A stretch of 64,000 nucleotides of DNA from assembly GCF_014489555.1 (NCBI RefSeq), contig NZ_CP060786.1, positions 1-64,000 of the forward strand. Reading direction: 5' to 3'. The position numbers and the translations under genes are program-made. Under the pieces are notes generated by a model. The model ran no database searches. It was not told the DNA's origin and worked only from the letters and a program-made list of their open reading frames with translations. The DNA comes from Hymenobacter qilianensis (lineage in GTDB: Bacteria; Bacteroidota; Bacteroidia; Cytophagales; Hymenobacteraceae). Positions 55,384-64,000 of the stretch are shown piece after piece; position 1 is the first letter of the stretch; every line of letters starts with the position of its first letter.

Positions 55384-55998
55384 TTACCAGTCTACGAAAA
55401 AGCCCGCGAGGCCCACCAGCACCAGCACCGCGCTGGTCAGCTGCCGCTCGTGGCGGGCCAATCCGTCGACGTTGAGGCGCTGCAGGCTGCGGTGGGCCAG
55501 CGCTACCAGCGCACACATAGCCGACACGGAGGCTAGCAGGTACACGCTCATGATCAGGGCCAGGGCTGCCGGCCCGTGGGTGCCAGCAGCCAGAAAGAAG
55601 GTCTGAATCTCCAGGCAGGGGGCCAGAAACATGGTCGCGGCCAGCCCTACTACCAGGCGCCGGCGCGGCGGGCGCCGGCTCAGTGGCCGCGGGTCGGGGT
55701 GGGTGTGACCAGGCCCGGAAAAGGCGTAGAGCAGGCCGATGGCGATGAGTAGCAGCGGCGCTACCCAGCTGGCAAACTGCTCGAAACGGGCCGAGAGGCG
55801 CCAGCCCAGCAGGCCCAGCATCAGCCCGATGCCTACAGTGCTGAGCACGTGGGCCAGCCCAGCGACCAGCGTCACCCCCACCGCCCGCCGCAGGGGCCAG
55901 CCCTCGGCCCGCGCCACGGCCAGCACCGGCGCCCAGTGGTTGGGAATGGACGCGTGGAGTAGACTTAGCACAAGGGCGCCGATGAGTAGTTCTAGCAT
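55384..55998 (-). CDS. NicO/RcnA-like nickel-cobalt exporter family membrane protein
   Basis: 204 residues from ATG 55998; an open frame extends upstream but is inside the fur gene. Six membrane segments, with LLHASIPNHWAPVLAVARAEGW (His and Asn in the first helix), GLAHVLSTVGIGLMLG and LAPCLEIQTFFLAAG, a pattern of the NicO/HupE-type transporter superfamily. Some relatives carry Ni2+ or Co2+. It lies between fur and the P-type ATPase and just below a palindromic site at 56062-56077. The precise substrate cannot be read from sequence. Confidence 0.7.
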   Translation of the reverse strand: MLELLIGALVLSLLHASIPNHWAPVLAVARAEGWPLRRAVGVTLVAGLAHVLSTVGIGLMLGLLGWRLSARFEQFASWVAPLLLIAIGLLYAFSGPGHTHPDPRPLSRRPPRRRLVVGLAATMFLAPCLEIQTFFLAAGTHGPAALALIMSVYLLASVSAMCALVALAHRSLQRLNVDGLARHERQLTSAVLVLVGLAGFFVDW

Positions 55999-56061
55999 GG
56001 GAAGCGGGTCAGGGAAAAAGCACCGCCGGTTACGAAGACAAACCTCGGGCTCCGGGCGATG

Positions 56062-56077
56062 CAATGCTATTGCATTG
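56062..56077. promoter_or_regulatory. palindrome CAATGC-TATT-GCATTG, Fur-family operator candidate
   Basis: Exact 6-4-6 inverted repeat, 64 bp upstream of the NicO-like start and overlapping the fur stop codon. It is of the size and AT/GC mix of Fur/Zur-type boxes. The Fur-family regulator encoded directly upstream is the natural binding candidate. A related TGCA-type repeat occurs at 46728-46748. Confidence 0.45.
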
Positions 56078-56513
56078 TTGGGGCAGCGGTTGGCAAGTCG
56101 TTCACGCAACGTTCACACAGGCCCTTCATCACCAGACTAGTTTCCTGCACCTGGTAGGTGCCGGGCAAGCGAATGACCGGCACGGCCACTGTGGGTAGGC
56201 AGGCGGTTTCCCGGCAGCGGGTGCAGAAGAAATGCACATGCAAATCCTGGTGGTGCTCGGGCGTGCAGCTGGGCTCGCACAGGGCGAACTTCACGGCGCC
56301 ACTGCCGTCCTCAATGCGGTGCACCAAGCCCTTATCGGTGAACGTTTTCAGGGTGCGGTGCACGGTGATGCGGTCGGCATGCCCGAGCAGTTCCTCCACG
56401 TCGGCTAGACTCAGCGCCGCCGCGTGCTGGACTAACACGTCCAGGACCAGCAAGCGCATGGCGGTGGGCGTTATCTGCTTAGCGATTAAAGTGTCTTCGA
56501 GAGGGTGGGCCAT
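56067..56513 (-). CDS. Fur-family metal regulator (Zur-like)
   Basis: 148 residues. The winged helix (about 10-80) has TPTAMRLLVLDVLVQHAAALSLADVEELL and ITVHRTLKTFTDKGLVHRIEDG. The C-terminal domain carries EHHQDLHVHFFCTRCRETACLP, the His-rich plus first CxxC, and GLCERCVND, the second CxxC, giving structural zinc and regulatory sites. It begins 2 bp after the czcB stop, so it is co-transcribed with the CzcCBA-like pump, fitting control of a divalent metal cluster. Zur-like rather than iron-responsive is an inference. Confidence 0.85.
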   Translation of the reverse strand: MAHPLEDTLIAKQITPTAMRLLVLDVLVQHAAALSLADVEELLGHADRITVHRTLKTFTDKGLVHRIEDGSGAVKFALCEPSCTPEHHQDLHVHFFCTRCRETACLPTVAVPVIRLPGTYQVQETSLVMKGLCERCVNDLPTAAPTMQ

Positions 56514-56515
56514 GA

Positions 56516-57685
56516 CTATTCTTCCTCTTCGGCGTTTTTCATCTTGGCCAGCAGCGAGTACGCGCCGTCCGTGACGAAGGTAGTGGTGGCCGGCACCCCT
56601 TCGGGCAGGAGGACTTCGGTGAAGCCATCTTCGCTGCGGCCCAGAGTCACGGGCACCATCCGGTAGCGCCCGGGCCCATCCACGGCGTAGGCGTAGTTCC
56701 GGCCCTCGAAGCGCACCAGGGCCGCGTCGGGCAGGGTAGGGGCCTGGGTGCGGCCCGTTTCAATCAGGGCCCGCACGTAAAGGCCGGGCAGCAGCGCCGG
56801 GTCGTTTTCCTGGTCGAGGTGGCCGTGCACAAGCACCGTGCGGTCCGCGCCGATGGCTTTGCCCACCAGGTACACCCGGGCCGTGCGCTCGCGGTGGGAG
56901 CCGGTGGAGTCGCTGGCCAGGGTGAAGCGAATGAGCTGGTCTTTCTGCACCCGGGCCACGTCGCGCTCGAAGACGGTGAGCTCCACGTGCAGGTGCTCGG
57001 GGTCCACAATTTCAAACATCGCCTCAGTGGCGGTCACGGCCTGGCCCACCGTCACGTTGACGGCCCGCACAAAGCCAGCCCGCGGCGCGCGAACAGTCGC
57101 AGTGGTTACCATCTTCCCTCCTACGGGCAGGCCGGCCAGCCGCAACCGGGCCGCCTGGGCGTTGGTCTGCACCTGCAGGGCGTTGTACTCAGCTTGGGCC
57201 CGCTGATAGTTTTTCTGGGGGGCTACCTCCTGCTCGTAGAGTTCTTTCTGCCGGGCCAGCTCGGTGCGGGCGTAGTCGAGGCGGGCGCGGGTTTCCAGGT
57301 AGTCCTGCTGCAAGGTCACAAACTCAGGGTTGCGGATGGTGGCCAGCACTTCGTCCTTGCGTACCCGGGTGCCTTGCAGCAATTCGGTATTTTCTACGAA
57401 GCCACCCAGCGGGGCGGTAATGGAAACGGCGCTTTCGGGCGGCACGTCCAGAGTCCCATTCACGGCTAGGCCGGCGCCCATGGGGCGGTCAGTTAGGCGG
57501 GCGGTTTTCAGACTGGCCGCCTGCTGCTCGGCCGCCGAGAGGGTAACCATGTCGGAAGCTTCTTCGCCTTCTGCTGCTTTGGCGGCGGTGGCAGGTTCCG
57601 CGTCCGCGCCTTCTTTCTTATCGGCACTGCAGCCCGCCTGGAAGGTCAGGGCCAACAGCAGCACCAGAGATGCAATTTTATTCAT
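56516..57685 (-). CDS. czcB: CzcB-like periplasmic adaptor (RND membrane fusion lipoprotein)
   Basis: About 389 residues from ATG 57685, which begins a lipoprotein signal with lipobox TFQAGC. The barrel-sandwich hybrid domain (AVNGTLDVPPESAVSITAPLGGFVENTELLQGTRVRKDEVLATI), a hairpin, the beta-barrel and the membrane-proximal domain with PTLPDAALVRFEGRNYAYAVDG follow. No Cys/Met heavy-metal-binding domain is present, unlike the cusB copies, consistent with divalent ions. It starts 22 bp after the CzcA-CzcC gene and forms one unit with it. Intact. Confidence 0.88.
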   Translation of the reverse strand: MNKIASLVLLLALTFQAGCSADKKEGADAEPATAAKAAEGEEASDMVTLSAAEQQAASLKTARLTDRPMGAGLAVNGTLDVPPESAVSITAPLGGFVENTELLQGTRVRKDEVLATIRNPEFVTLQQDYLETRARLDYARTELARQKELYEQEVAPQKNYQRAQAEYNALQVQTNAQAARLRLAGLPVGGKMVTTATVRAPRAGFVRAVNVTVGQAVTATEAMFEIVDPEHLHVELTVFERDVARVQKDQLIRFTLASDSTGSHRERTARVYLVGKAIGADRTVLVHGHLDQENDPALLPGLYVRALIETGRTQAPTLPDAALVRFEGRNYAYAVDGPGRYRMVPVTLGRSEDGFTEVLLPEGVPATTTFVTDGAYSLLAKMKNAEEEE

Positions 57686-57707
57686 GTAAATCAAGTCGAG
57701 AGATGGG

Positions 57708-60700
57708 TTACTGGACTGCCGTGCCGAGCAGGTAGTCTAGGTCAATGGCGGTTTGGTTATGCTGGAGCACGGCGTCGAGGTAGGCCGTACGCACTGAGAG
57801 GGCGCGCTCCAGGTTGAGCAGCAGTTCGGAGTAGGTGGTTTCGCCGGCCTTATAAGCCCGCTGGCTCAGGCGCACGATGACCGTGGCTTGGGGCAAGCCC
57901 GTCTGCTCGTAAAACTGCACCCGCTGGCGCTGCTCCTGCAGCCGCAGGCGCAGCTCGTCGAGCTGAGCGGCGGCTTCGACTTGATAGCGCTGGTAAGCCG
58001 TCGTGGCGACCTGCTCTTGCAGCTTGGCGGCCTGCACCCGGGCCTTCTGGGGTCCGCGCACCAGCGGAATGGCTACGCCGGCCTGCACGCTCTGGAAGCG
58101 GTCGCTGGCCCCGTAGGTCGAGGTTTGCCCTTCTATCTCGTAGGTGCCCCGCAGGGACTGGTTGGTGTAGCCCACCGTCACCTGAGGCAGCCCTTGGGCT
58201 TGTTCCACCCGGGTTTCGGCCCGCCGCTCGGCCAGCTGCTGCAGCAGCACCCGGGCCTGGGGGGTTGCGGCTAGCGCCGCCGTATCGGCGGGGGCGGGGA
58301 AACGGGCAACAGGCGCAGGGTGCTGTCGGCAATGGCCACCGGCTGGGCCGTTTGCAACAGGGCCTGCAGCTGGCGCTGCGCGATGGCGTAGTCAGCCCGG
58401 GCCTGGGTGAGCAGGTTCTGGGTCTCGCCCTGCTGAATCAGCGCATTAGCCGGCTCTAAGCGGGCTACTTCGCCGGTCTTGAAGCGCAATTGCGCGGAGC
58501 GCAAGAACTCGGCGTAGATGCTGTCCTGCCCGCGCAGCGTGCGCAGGCGGTGGCGGGCGTGCACGGCCCGCTCGTAGCTCAGGCGCACTTGCCGGCGCAG
58601 CTCCGCCTGCACCTGCAAAAGCTGCTGCTCCCGGGCTCCAATCTGGGCCTGGCTCAGGCCGGCCTGAGCCTTATAGTAGCCAGGCAGGGCCAGCGACTGG
58701 CCGATGCTGAGCACGTTGTCGGAAAGGGGGGAGTTCACCTGCCCGTAGGTGCCCAGGATGGTGGTGCGGCCCACATCGACGGCGGTGCGGCGCAGGGCCT
58801 GCTGGGCTTCCAGGGAACGTTGGGCGGCCTGCACCGTGCCGTTGGCCTGCAAGGCCTGCCCCACGGCCTGGGTAGCCGTCAGCGCCCCTTGCGCTTGGAC
58901 GGGTGCGCTGCCAAGCAGCCCCGCCAGCGCCAGTAGCAACACCACCGACACCGGGACGGCAGCCGTAGGGTGCCGCTTTCCCGCTTCCTGGGGTTTAGCG
59001 TTGCGCTCGGACAGGGCGTAGAGTATGGGCAGCACCAACAGGGTAAGCAGCGTGGCCGTGACTAGTCCCCCGATGACCACCGTGGCCAGGGGGCGTTGCA
59101 CTTCGGCGCCCGCCGACTGGGACAGGGCCATGGGCAGGAAGCCCAGCGAGGCGACGGTGGCCGTCATCAGCACCGGCCGCAAACGCACCTGGGTGCCTTC
59201 TAGAATGCGCTGGTAGAGGTCGCTGTGGCCTTCTTCTTTGAGCTGATTGAAGTAGCCGATGAGCACGATGCCGTTGAGCACGGCCACTCCGAACAGAGCG
59301 ATGAAGCCCACCCCGGCCGAGATGCTGAAGGGCATGCCCCGCAGCCACAAGGCGAGCACCCCGCCGATGGCCGAGAGCGGAATAGCCGTGAAAATGAGCA
59401 CCGACTGCTTGAGGGAGCCGAAGGTGAAGAACAACAGGGTGAAAATGAGCCCCAGGGCCACGGGTACAGCGATGCTCAGCCGCTCGGTGGCCTGGCGCAG
59501 GTTCTCGAACTGGCCCCCGTAGCTGGTGTAGTAACCGGGGGCGAACGGGAGCTGGCGGTCCACTTTGCCCTGCAGCTCGGTCACGACGCTTTCCACGTCG
59601 CGGCCCCGCACATTGAAGGCCACCGTGATGCGGCGCTTGGCGTCGTCGCGCTGAATCTGGTTGGGGCCTTCCTGCAGGTCGACCGTGGCCACCTGCTCCA
59701 GGGGAACCTGCTCGCCGGCCGGCGTGGCGATGAGCAGTTGCCGCACCTGGTTGATGTTCTGGCGCAGCTCGGGGGCCAGGCGCAGCACCACGTCGAAGCG
59801 GCGCTCCTGCTCGAAGAGCTGCCCGGCGGTCTGCCCGGCAAACGCGGTCTGCACCGTGCGGTTCACGTCGTCCGTGTTTAGGCCAAAGCGGGCCAGGCGG
59901 TTGCGGTCCAGCTTGACCACGATTTGGGGCAGGCCGGTGACCTGCTCCACGTACACGTCTTCGGCCCCTTCGACCTGGCGCACCAGGCGGGCCGCCCGTT
60001 CGGCGTAAGTGGCCAGCTGGGCGAGATCTTCGCCGTAGATTTTAAGCACCACGTCTTGCTTGGCCCCGGAAATCAACTCGTTGAAGCGCATCTGAATGGG
60101 CTGCTGAAAGCCGAAGGTGACGCCCGGGATTACTTCCAAAGCTTCGGCCATTTTCTCGGCCAACTCCTCTTGCGTGTCGGCTGACGTCCATTTATCCTGG
60201 TCTTTCTCCAAGATGACCATCACGTCAGCCGCTTCCACCGGCATGGGGTCGGTGGGTATCTCGGCCGCGCCGATTTTGGCGACCACCTCCTGGACTTCGG
60301 GGAACTGCTGTTTGAGGATGGCCCGGCCTGCTGGCTTTTGTCGATGGTGTAGCTCAGCGAGGAGCCCGTCAGGGTGCGCATCTCGATGGCAAAGTCCCCT
60401 TCGGCCAGTTGGGGGATGAACTCCCCGCCCAAGGTGCGAAACAAGAGTAGGGACCCGGCAAACAGCGCCACGGCCGAAGCCAGCACCCCGGCTTTTCGGC
60501 GCAGCGCCCACTCCAGCACCGGGCGGTAGCGAGCTTCCAGCCAGCGCATCATCCGGTCCGAGAAGTTGGGCTGGTGCTGGGTGTTGCGGCTCAGGGCCAG
60601 CGCCGACATCATGGGCACATAGGTCAGGGAGAGAATGAAAGCCCCGACAATAGCGAAGGCCACGGTCTGGGCCATGGGGCCAAACATCTTGCCCTCGATG

Positions 60701-62127
60701 CCGGCCAGCGCCAGCAGCGGCAGGTACACGATGAGGATGATGATTTCCCCGAAGGCGGCCGAAGAGCGGATTTTGGAGGCTGCCTCGTAGGTGGCCTCGT
60801 TCATCTGGTTCTGAGTCAGCCGGCCGTTGGCACCCTCCGGAGGGGAAGCCATGCCCACGTGGTTGTGCAGGCGGTGCACGATGGCCTCCACGATGATGAC
60901 CGCGCCGTCCACCACGAGGCCAAAGTCGATGGCCCCGAGCGAGAGCAGGTTGCCTGACACGCCGAACAGGCGCATCATGGCAATCGCAAAGAGCATGGAC
61001 AGCGGAATCACGGAGGCCACGACCAAGCCCGCCCGCCAGTTGCCCAAGAAGAGCACCAGCACGAAGAGCACGATCAGGGCGCCTTCCATCAGGTTGGTTT
61101 TCACCGTGCCAATGGCGCGGCCCACCAGCTCGGACCGGTCCAGGTACACGTCGATGGCCACGCCCTCGGGCAAGGATTTCTCCACCGTCTGCATGCGCGT
61201 TTTTACCGCCGTAATCACGTCGTTGGCGTTGGCACCCTTGAGCATGAGCACCAGCCCGCCGGTCACTTCGCCTTCGTCGTTGCGGGTCATGGCCCCGTAG
61301 CGCACGGCCGAGCCCAGGCGCACGTCGGCCACGTCGCGCACCAGCACGGGCAGGCCACCCTGGGTGTTGCGCACGACGATGTTGCCCAGGTCCGCCGCGT
61401 TCTCGGCCAGGCCTTCGGTGCGGATAAAATAAGCCGTAGGCTTCTGATCGAGGTAGGCGCCGCCGGCGTTTTGGTTGTTGGCGGCCACGGCCTGGAAGAC
61501 CTGGTCTACGGTCACGTTCAGGGAGCGCAGGCGCGTGGGGTCGAGGGCAATTTCGTATTGCTTAAGCAGGCCCCCAAAGCTGGCCACATCGGCTACGCCG
61601 GGCGTGCCCAGCAGCTGGCGGCGCACGATCCAATCCTGAATCGTGCGCAGCTCGCGGGCGTCGTACTTTTTCTCGAAGCCGGGCTTGGCGCGCACCAGGT
61701 ACTGGTAGATTTCGCCCAGGCCGGTGGTGACGGGCGCCAGCTCGGGCCGGCCGATGCCTTCGGGAATCTGGCTTTCGGCTTCGCGCAGGCGCTCCGCGAC
61801 CTGCTGGCGGGCCCAGTAAATGTCGACATCGTCTTCGAAGACAATGGTCACCACCGAGAGGCCGAAGCGCGAGAAGGAGCGCACTTCCTCCCGGTTGGGG
61901 ATGGTGGCCAAGCTTTGCTCGACGGGAAAGGAGACGAGGCGCTCGATGTCGCCGGCGGCCAGCGAGGGGGCCACGGTGTAGACGACGACCTGGTTGGTGG
62001 TAATATCCGGCACCGCGTCGATCGGCAGCCGGCTTAACGAGTAGCTGCCCCAGGCCACCAGGGCCAGGGTCAGTATTCCGATGATGAGCTTGTTGTGAAT
62101 GGAGAAATGAATCAGCCGGTCGAACAT
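57708..62127 (-). CDS. czcA: CzcA-type divalent-metal RND pump fused to CzcC-like outer membrane factor, frame broken twice
   Basis: One gene of about 1,470 residues. ATG 62127 begins MFDRLIHFSIHNKLIIG. DFGLVVDGAVIIVEAI near residue 402 is the form found in pumps for Zn, Co, Cd or Ni. One base at 60320-60325 joins IDKSQQAG to AILKQQFPEVQEVVAKIG, and the pump runs to LLVLPILYALSERN near residue 1,045. A TolC-type domain with its own hydrophobic lead (VVLLLALAGLLGSAPVQAQ) follows in the same frame; one base at 58290-58294 joins SPPPADTAALAATPQARVLLQQL to the end. Such CzcA-CzcC fusions are known in Bacteroidota. How the TolC part reaches the outer membrane, by processing or otherwise, is unknown. 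Confidence 0.88.
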
Positions 62128-62317
62128 CCGTGGCGAGGGGGTTAAGTCTAACACTTCCGAAAAGGACCCTGCGGCCCGGCGACTTCGGCTAGTGACAGCG
62201 GAAGCGGTTGGGGCGGAATGACTTGCGAGGGGGCGCAGTACGCCCGCGGCCGGGTGGCCCACTTGCACACAGCAAGCGGCGACCCGGGCGGGAAGTCAGC
62301 AGGAAAAAAAGGAAGGG

Positions 62318-62645
62318 TTAGGCCCGGGGCGGTTGCCACACCGCGCCTAAGGCCCGCGTGGGGGCCGCCATGACCAGCTGGCCGTGGGGGGGCTACTGCC
62401 CCATTCCACCGGGTGGGGAAAGTCCCCAGCCGCGGGGTAGACCAGGTCATGACGACGCCCCCGCAGCAGTGGCACTGGCACAGGGGCGAGCACCAATCGC
62501 CCAGAGCATCCGAGCCGCCGTCCGAATGGGAGGCCGCGGTGACGGTGGTGGGTGTCTGGTCCTGGCACACTACTACCTCGTCCGTGCACGTCATCGTTGA
62601 CAGGCACGCGAAGTAGAGGGCGAAAAACAGAGACAGCAGGCGCAT
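62318..62645 (-). CDS. DUF6660 family small secreted protein, frame broken
   Basis: From ATG 62645, a signal peptide (RLLSLFFALYFACLSTM) leads into TCTDEVVVCQD, then SDALGDWCSPLCQCHCCGG, the Cys pattern of DUF6660 proteins, found before metal RND pumps in Bacteroidota. The visible frame runs on to 62148 with unrelated sequence, but adding two bases in the C7 run at 62385-62391 switches to HGQLVMAAPTRALGAVWQPPRA and a stop at 62318-62320, the usual family ending. The protein is periplasmic and may bind metal. It lies 191 bp upstream of czcA. Confidence 0.7.
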
Positions 62646-62830
62646 CAGTGGCAAAGGTAACGACAAGAGCAACTTGTCGGCTCCCCCTTTACTGTCTTGC
62701 TCCGGCAAAGGTTCCTAGTGAGGAATAAGTGTGTGAGGGTAAGTACTTCTAGGTAAGCCTTCCCGTGTGCTCTTGTCAGGCCATCTCCAGCTTACCTTGC
62801 CTCGCTTACTGTCGCTATTCGCTCGCGCGG

Positions 62831-64000
62831 CTACAGCGTCAGGCCCAGGCCAGCAAACCAGGTGCGGCCGTCGGCGGGCAGGATGCCGGGGCCGGGGTAG
62901 CCGCCCGCCCGGCGGGTGAAGTAGCGGGCATCGAACACATTGTTGATCCCGCCGCTGAGGCGGTAGCGGCCCTTTTGACCCAGCTTCCAGGTGGCGGAAA
63001 AGTCGGCGACCTGGTAGGCCGAAATGGCGCCGGTCTGGGCGTTGGCCGTGGGCTCCTCGGTGTTGTTGGCATCGGCGTACACTTTGCCCACGTGGCTGAA
63101 CTGCCCGGTCATGGACAGCCCTTTGTGGGCGAAGGTGAGGCCCGTGCGCAGGGTTTGGCGCGGGGCGTTTTCCACAACCTTGCCGTCGAGGTTGCTTTCC
63201 ACAATCTGGGTGCCGGTGCCGGTGCCAGTGAGGGTGGTCACGGGCAGGCTGCCGTAGCGGGCGTCAAGCAAACTCAGGGCCGCGAACAGATCGAGGTGGG
63301 GCAAGTTGAAATTGCCGGTCAGCGAGTGAATTAGGTCCAGCTCGGCGTAGGCTTCCAGCCCGTGCGTTTGGGTGCGGCCCAGGTTGGTGCGAAACTGCTG
63401 GGTCTGGCCCACCGTGCCCCGGGCACGGGGCGGCGGATGGTGCCGATGCGGTCCTCATAGTTGAGGAAGAAGTAGCCCACATCGAAGCGCAGCCAGTTCT
63501 TATAGTTGCCGCGGTACCCCACTTCGGCCGTGTAGCCGCGCGCATCCTTCAAGTTGGGGTCGATGACGTCCGCGGTGGCCGGCGGCACCAAATCGCCGAA
63601 GAGCACGGGCCGGAAGGCTCGCGAGTAGTTGGCGTACAGGTTGGTCGTGGGCGAGACGATAAATTCAGCGCCCAAGCCATAGAGCAGCACGTTGCGCTGG
63701 CTTTGCTGGTCGGGTACGCGGTTTTCGCCTCCGTTGGCCGTCCGGCCCAGGTAGCCGCGGCCCGTGTTGCGCAGGTAGTCGTAGCGTAGGCCCGGCGTGA
63801 CGCTCAGCCGGGGCTCAGGTGCAGCAGCAGCTCAGCGAACGCGGCGGCGTTGGTCGTAGTGAAATCAAACTCGTTGGTGAAAAGCCCGTTGCCGGTCAAG
63901 CTCAGGTCGTAGTCGGAGCCCGTGGTGCCCGTGCCCCGCTGGCGCCGCAAGGTAGTAGCGCGGTAGGCCCGCAAACCGGTGGCCAGCGTGTGGGTGCGGC
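62831..64000 (-). CDS. TonB-dependent receptor, C-terminal part, frame broken, start outside window
   Basis: The reading enters from the right edge with ATGLRAYRATTLRRQRGTG and beta-strand rich sequence. One base at 63810-63813 restores HLSPRLSVTPGLRYDYLRN, and one at 63417-63420 restores VPGGTVGQTQQFRTNLGRTQTHGLEAYAEL. NLYANYSRAFRPVLFGDLVP and the C-terminal SGGINNVFDARYFTRRAGGYPGPGILPADGRTWFAGLGLTL, ending in an aromatic/hydrophobic strand, are classic outer-membrane receptor features, closest to FecA-like iron or metal complex receptors. It heads the metal cluster. At least 390 residues are visible. Confidence 0.85.

Overview
The window looks like part of a large conjugative, metal-resistance plasmid (or plasmid-like element) from a GC-rich member of the Bacteroidota, most likely Hymenobacter or a close relative. 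The signs are a Bacteroidota-type transfer operon (TraA, E, F, G, J, K, M, N), HYC_CC_PP and DUF6660 small proteins ahead of metal efflux pumps, a CzcA-CzcC fused efflux protein, TAnnTTTG-type promoter boxes, and a Rep_3 initiator with its own iterons. No rRNA, tRNA or CRISPR array was found.

Layout. 1-5.1 kb: a defence patch with a short prokaryotic Argonaute next to a DUF4365(nuclease)-APAZ protein (SPARDA-type), then a PD-(D/E)XK-like protein overlapping a PIN-domain protein. 5.5-7.3 kb: umuDC, preceded by a 17-bp palindrome that recurs almost unchanged upstream of the Argonaute operon. 7.5-15.6 kb: a copper/silver RND efflux cluster (HYC_CC_PP, cusA, cusC, two cusB). 15.6-17.9 kb: CadD, a GDCCVxC protein, an ArsR-MerT-MerP fusion and YnfA. 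18.4-20.2 kb: two uncharacterised genes, one with a HEPN-like RNSIAH motif. 20.4-26.4 kb: ArdC antirestriction, small accessory genes, an AP2-Rep_3 initiator with iterons, parA with its partner, and an 80-bp perfect palindrome. 26.4-38.0 kb: the leftward tra operon (type IV secretion). 38.0-45.4 kb: a repeat-rich control/oriT candidate region, then rightward mob genes (MobC-like, relaxase, VirD4-type coupling protein, XRE regulator, DUF3945, Toprim protein). 47.3-51.6 kb: a giant multicopper oxidase of about 1,440 residues. 51.8-64 kb: a leftward divalent-metal cluster (TonB receptor, DUF6660, CzcA-CzcC, CzcB, Fur-type regulator, NicO-like exporter, P-type ATPase, DUF3703, CsoR-like regulator, thioredoxin-like and Cys-rich proteins).

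Many otherwise well-conserved genes (cusA, both cusB, parA, traJ, traG, traF, the coupling protein, the oxidase, czcA, the TonB receptor and others) are broken by single-base frameshifts. In almost every case adding one base to a short homopolymer restores the family sequence. Such uniform damage, also in genes needed for maintenance and transfer, points to base-calling undercounts in a long-read assembly rather than gene decay. I therefore annotate these genes over their full restored extent and give the site of each break.
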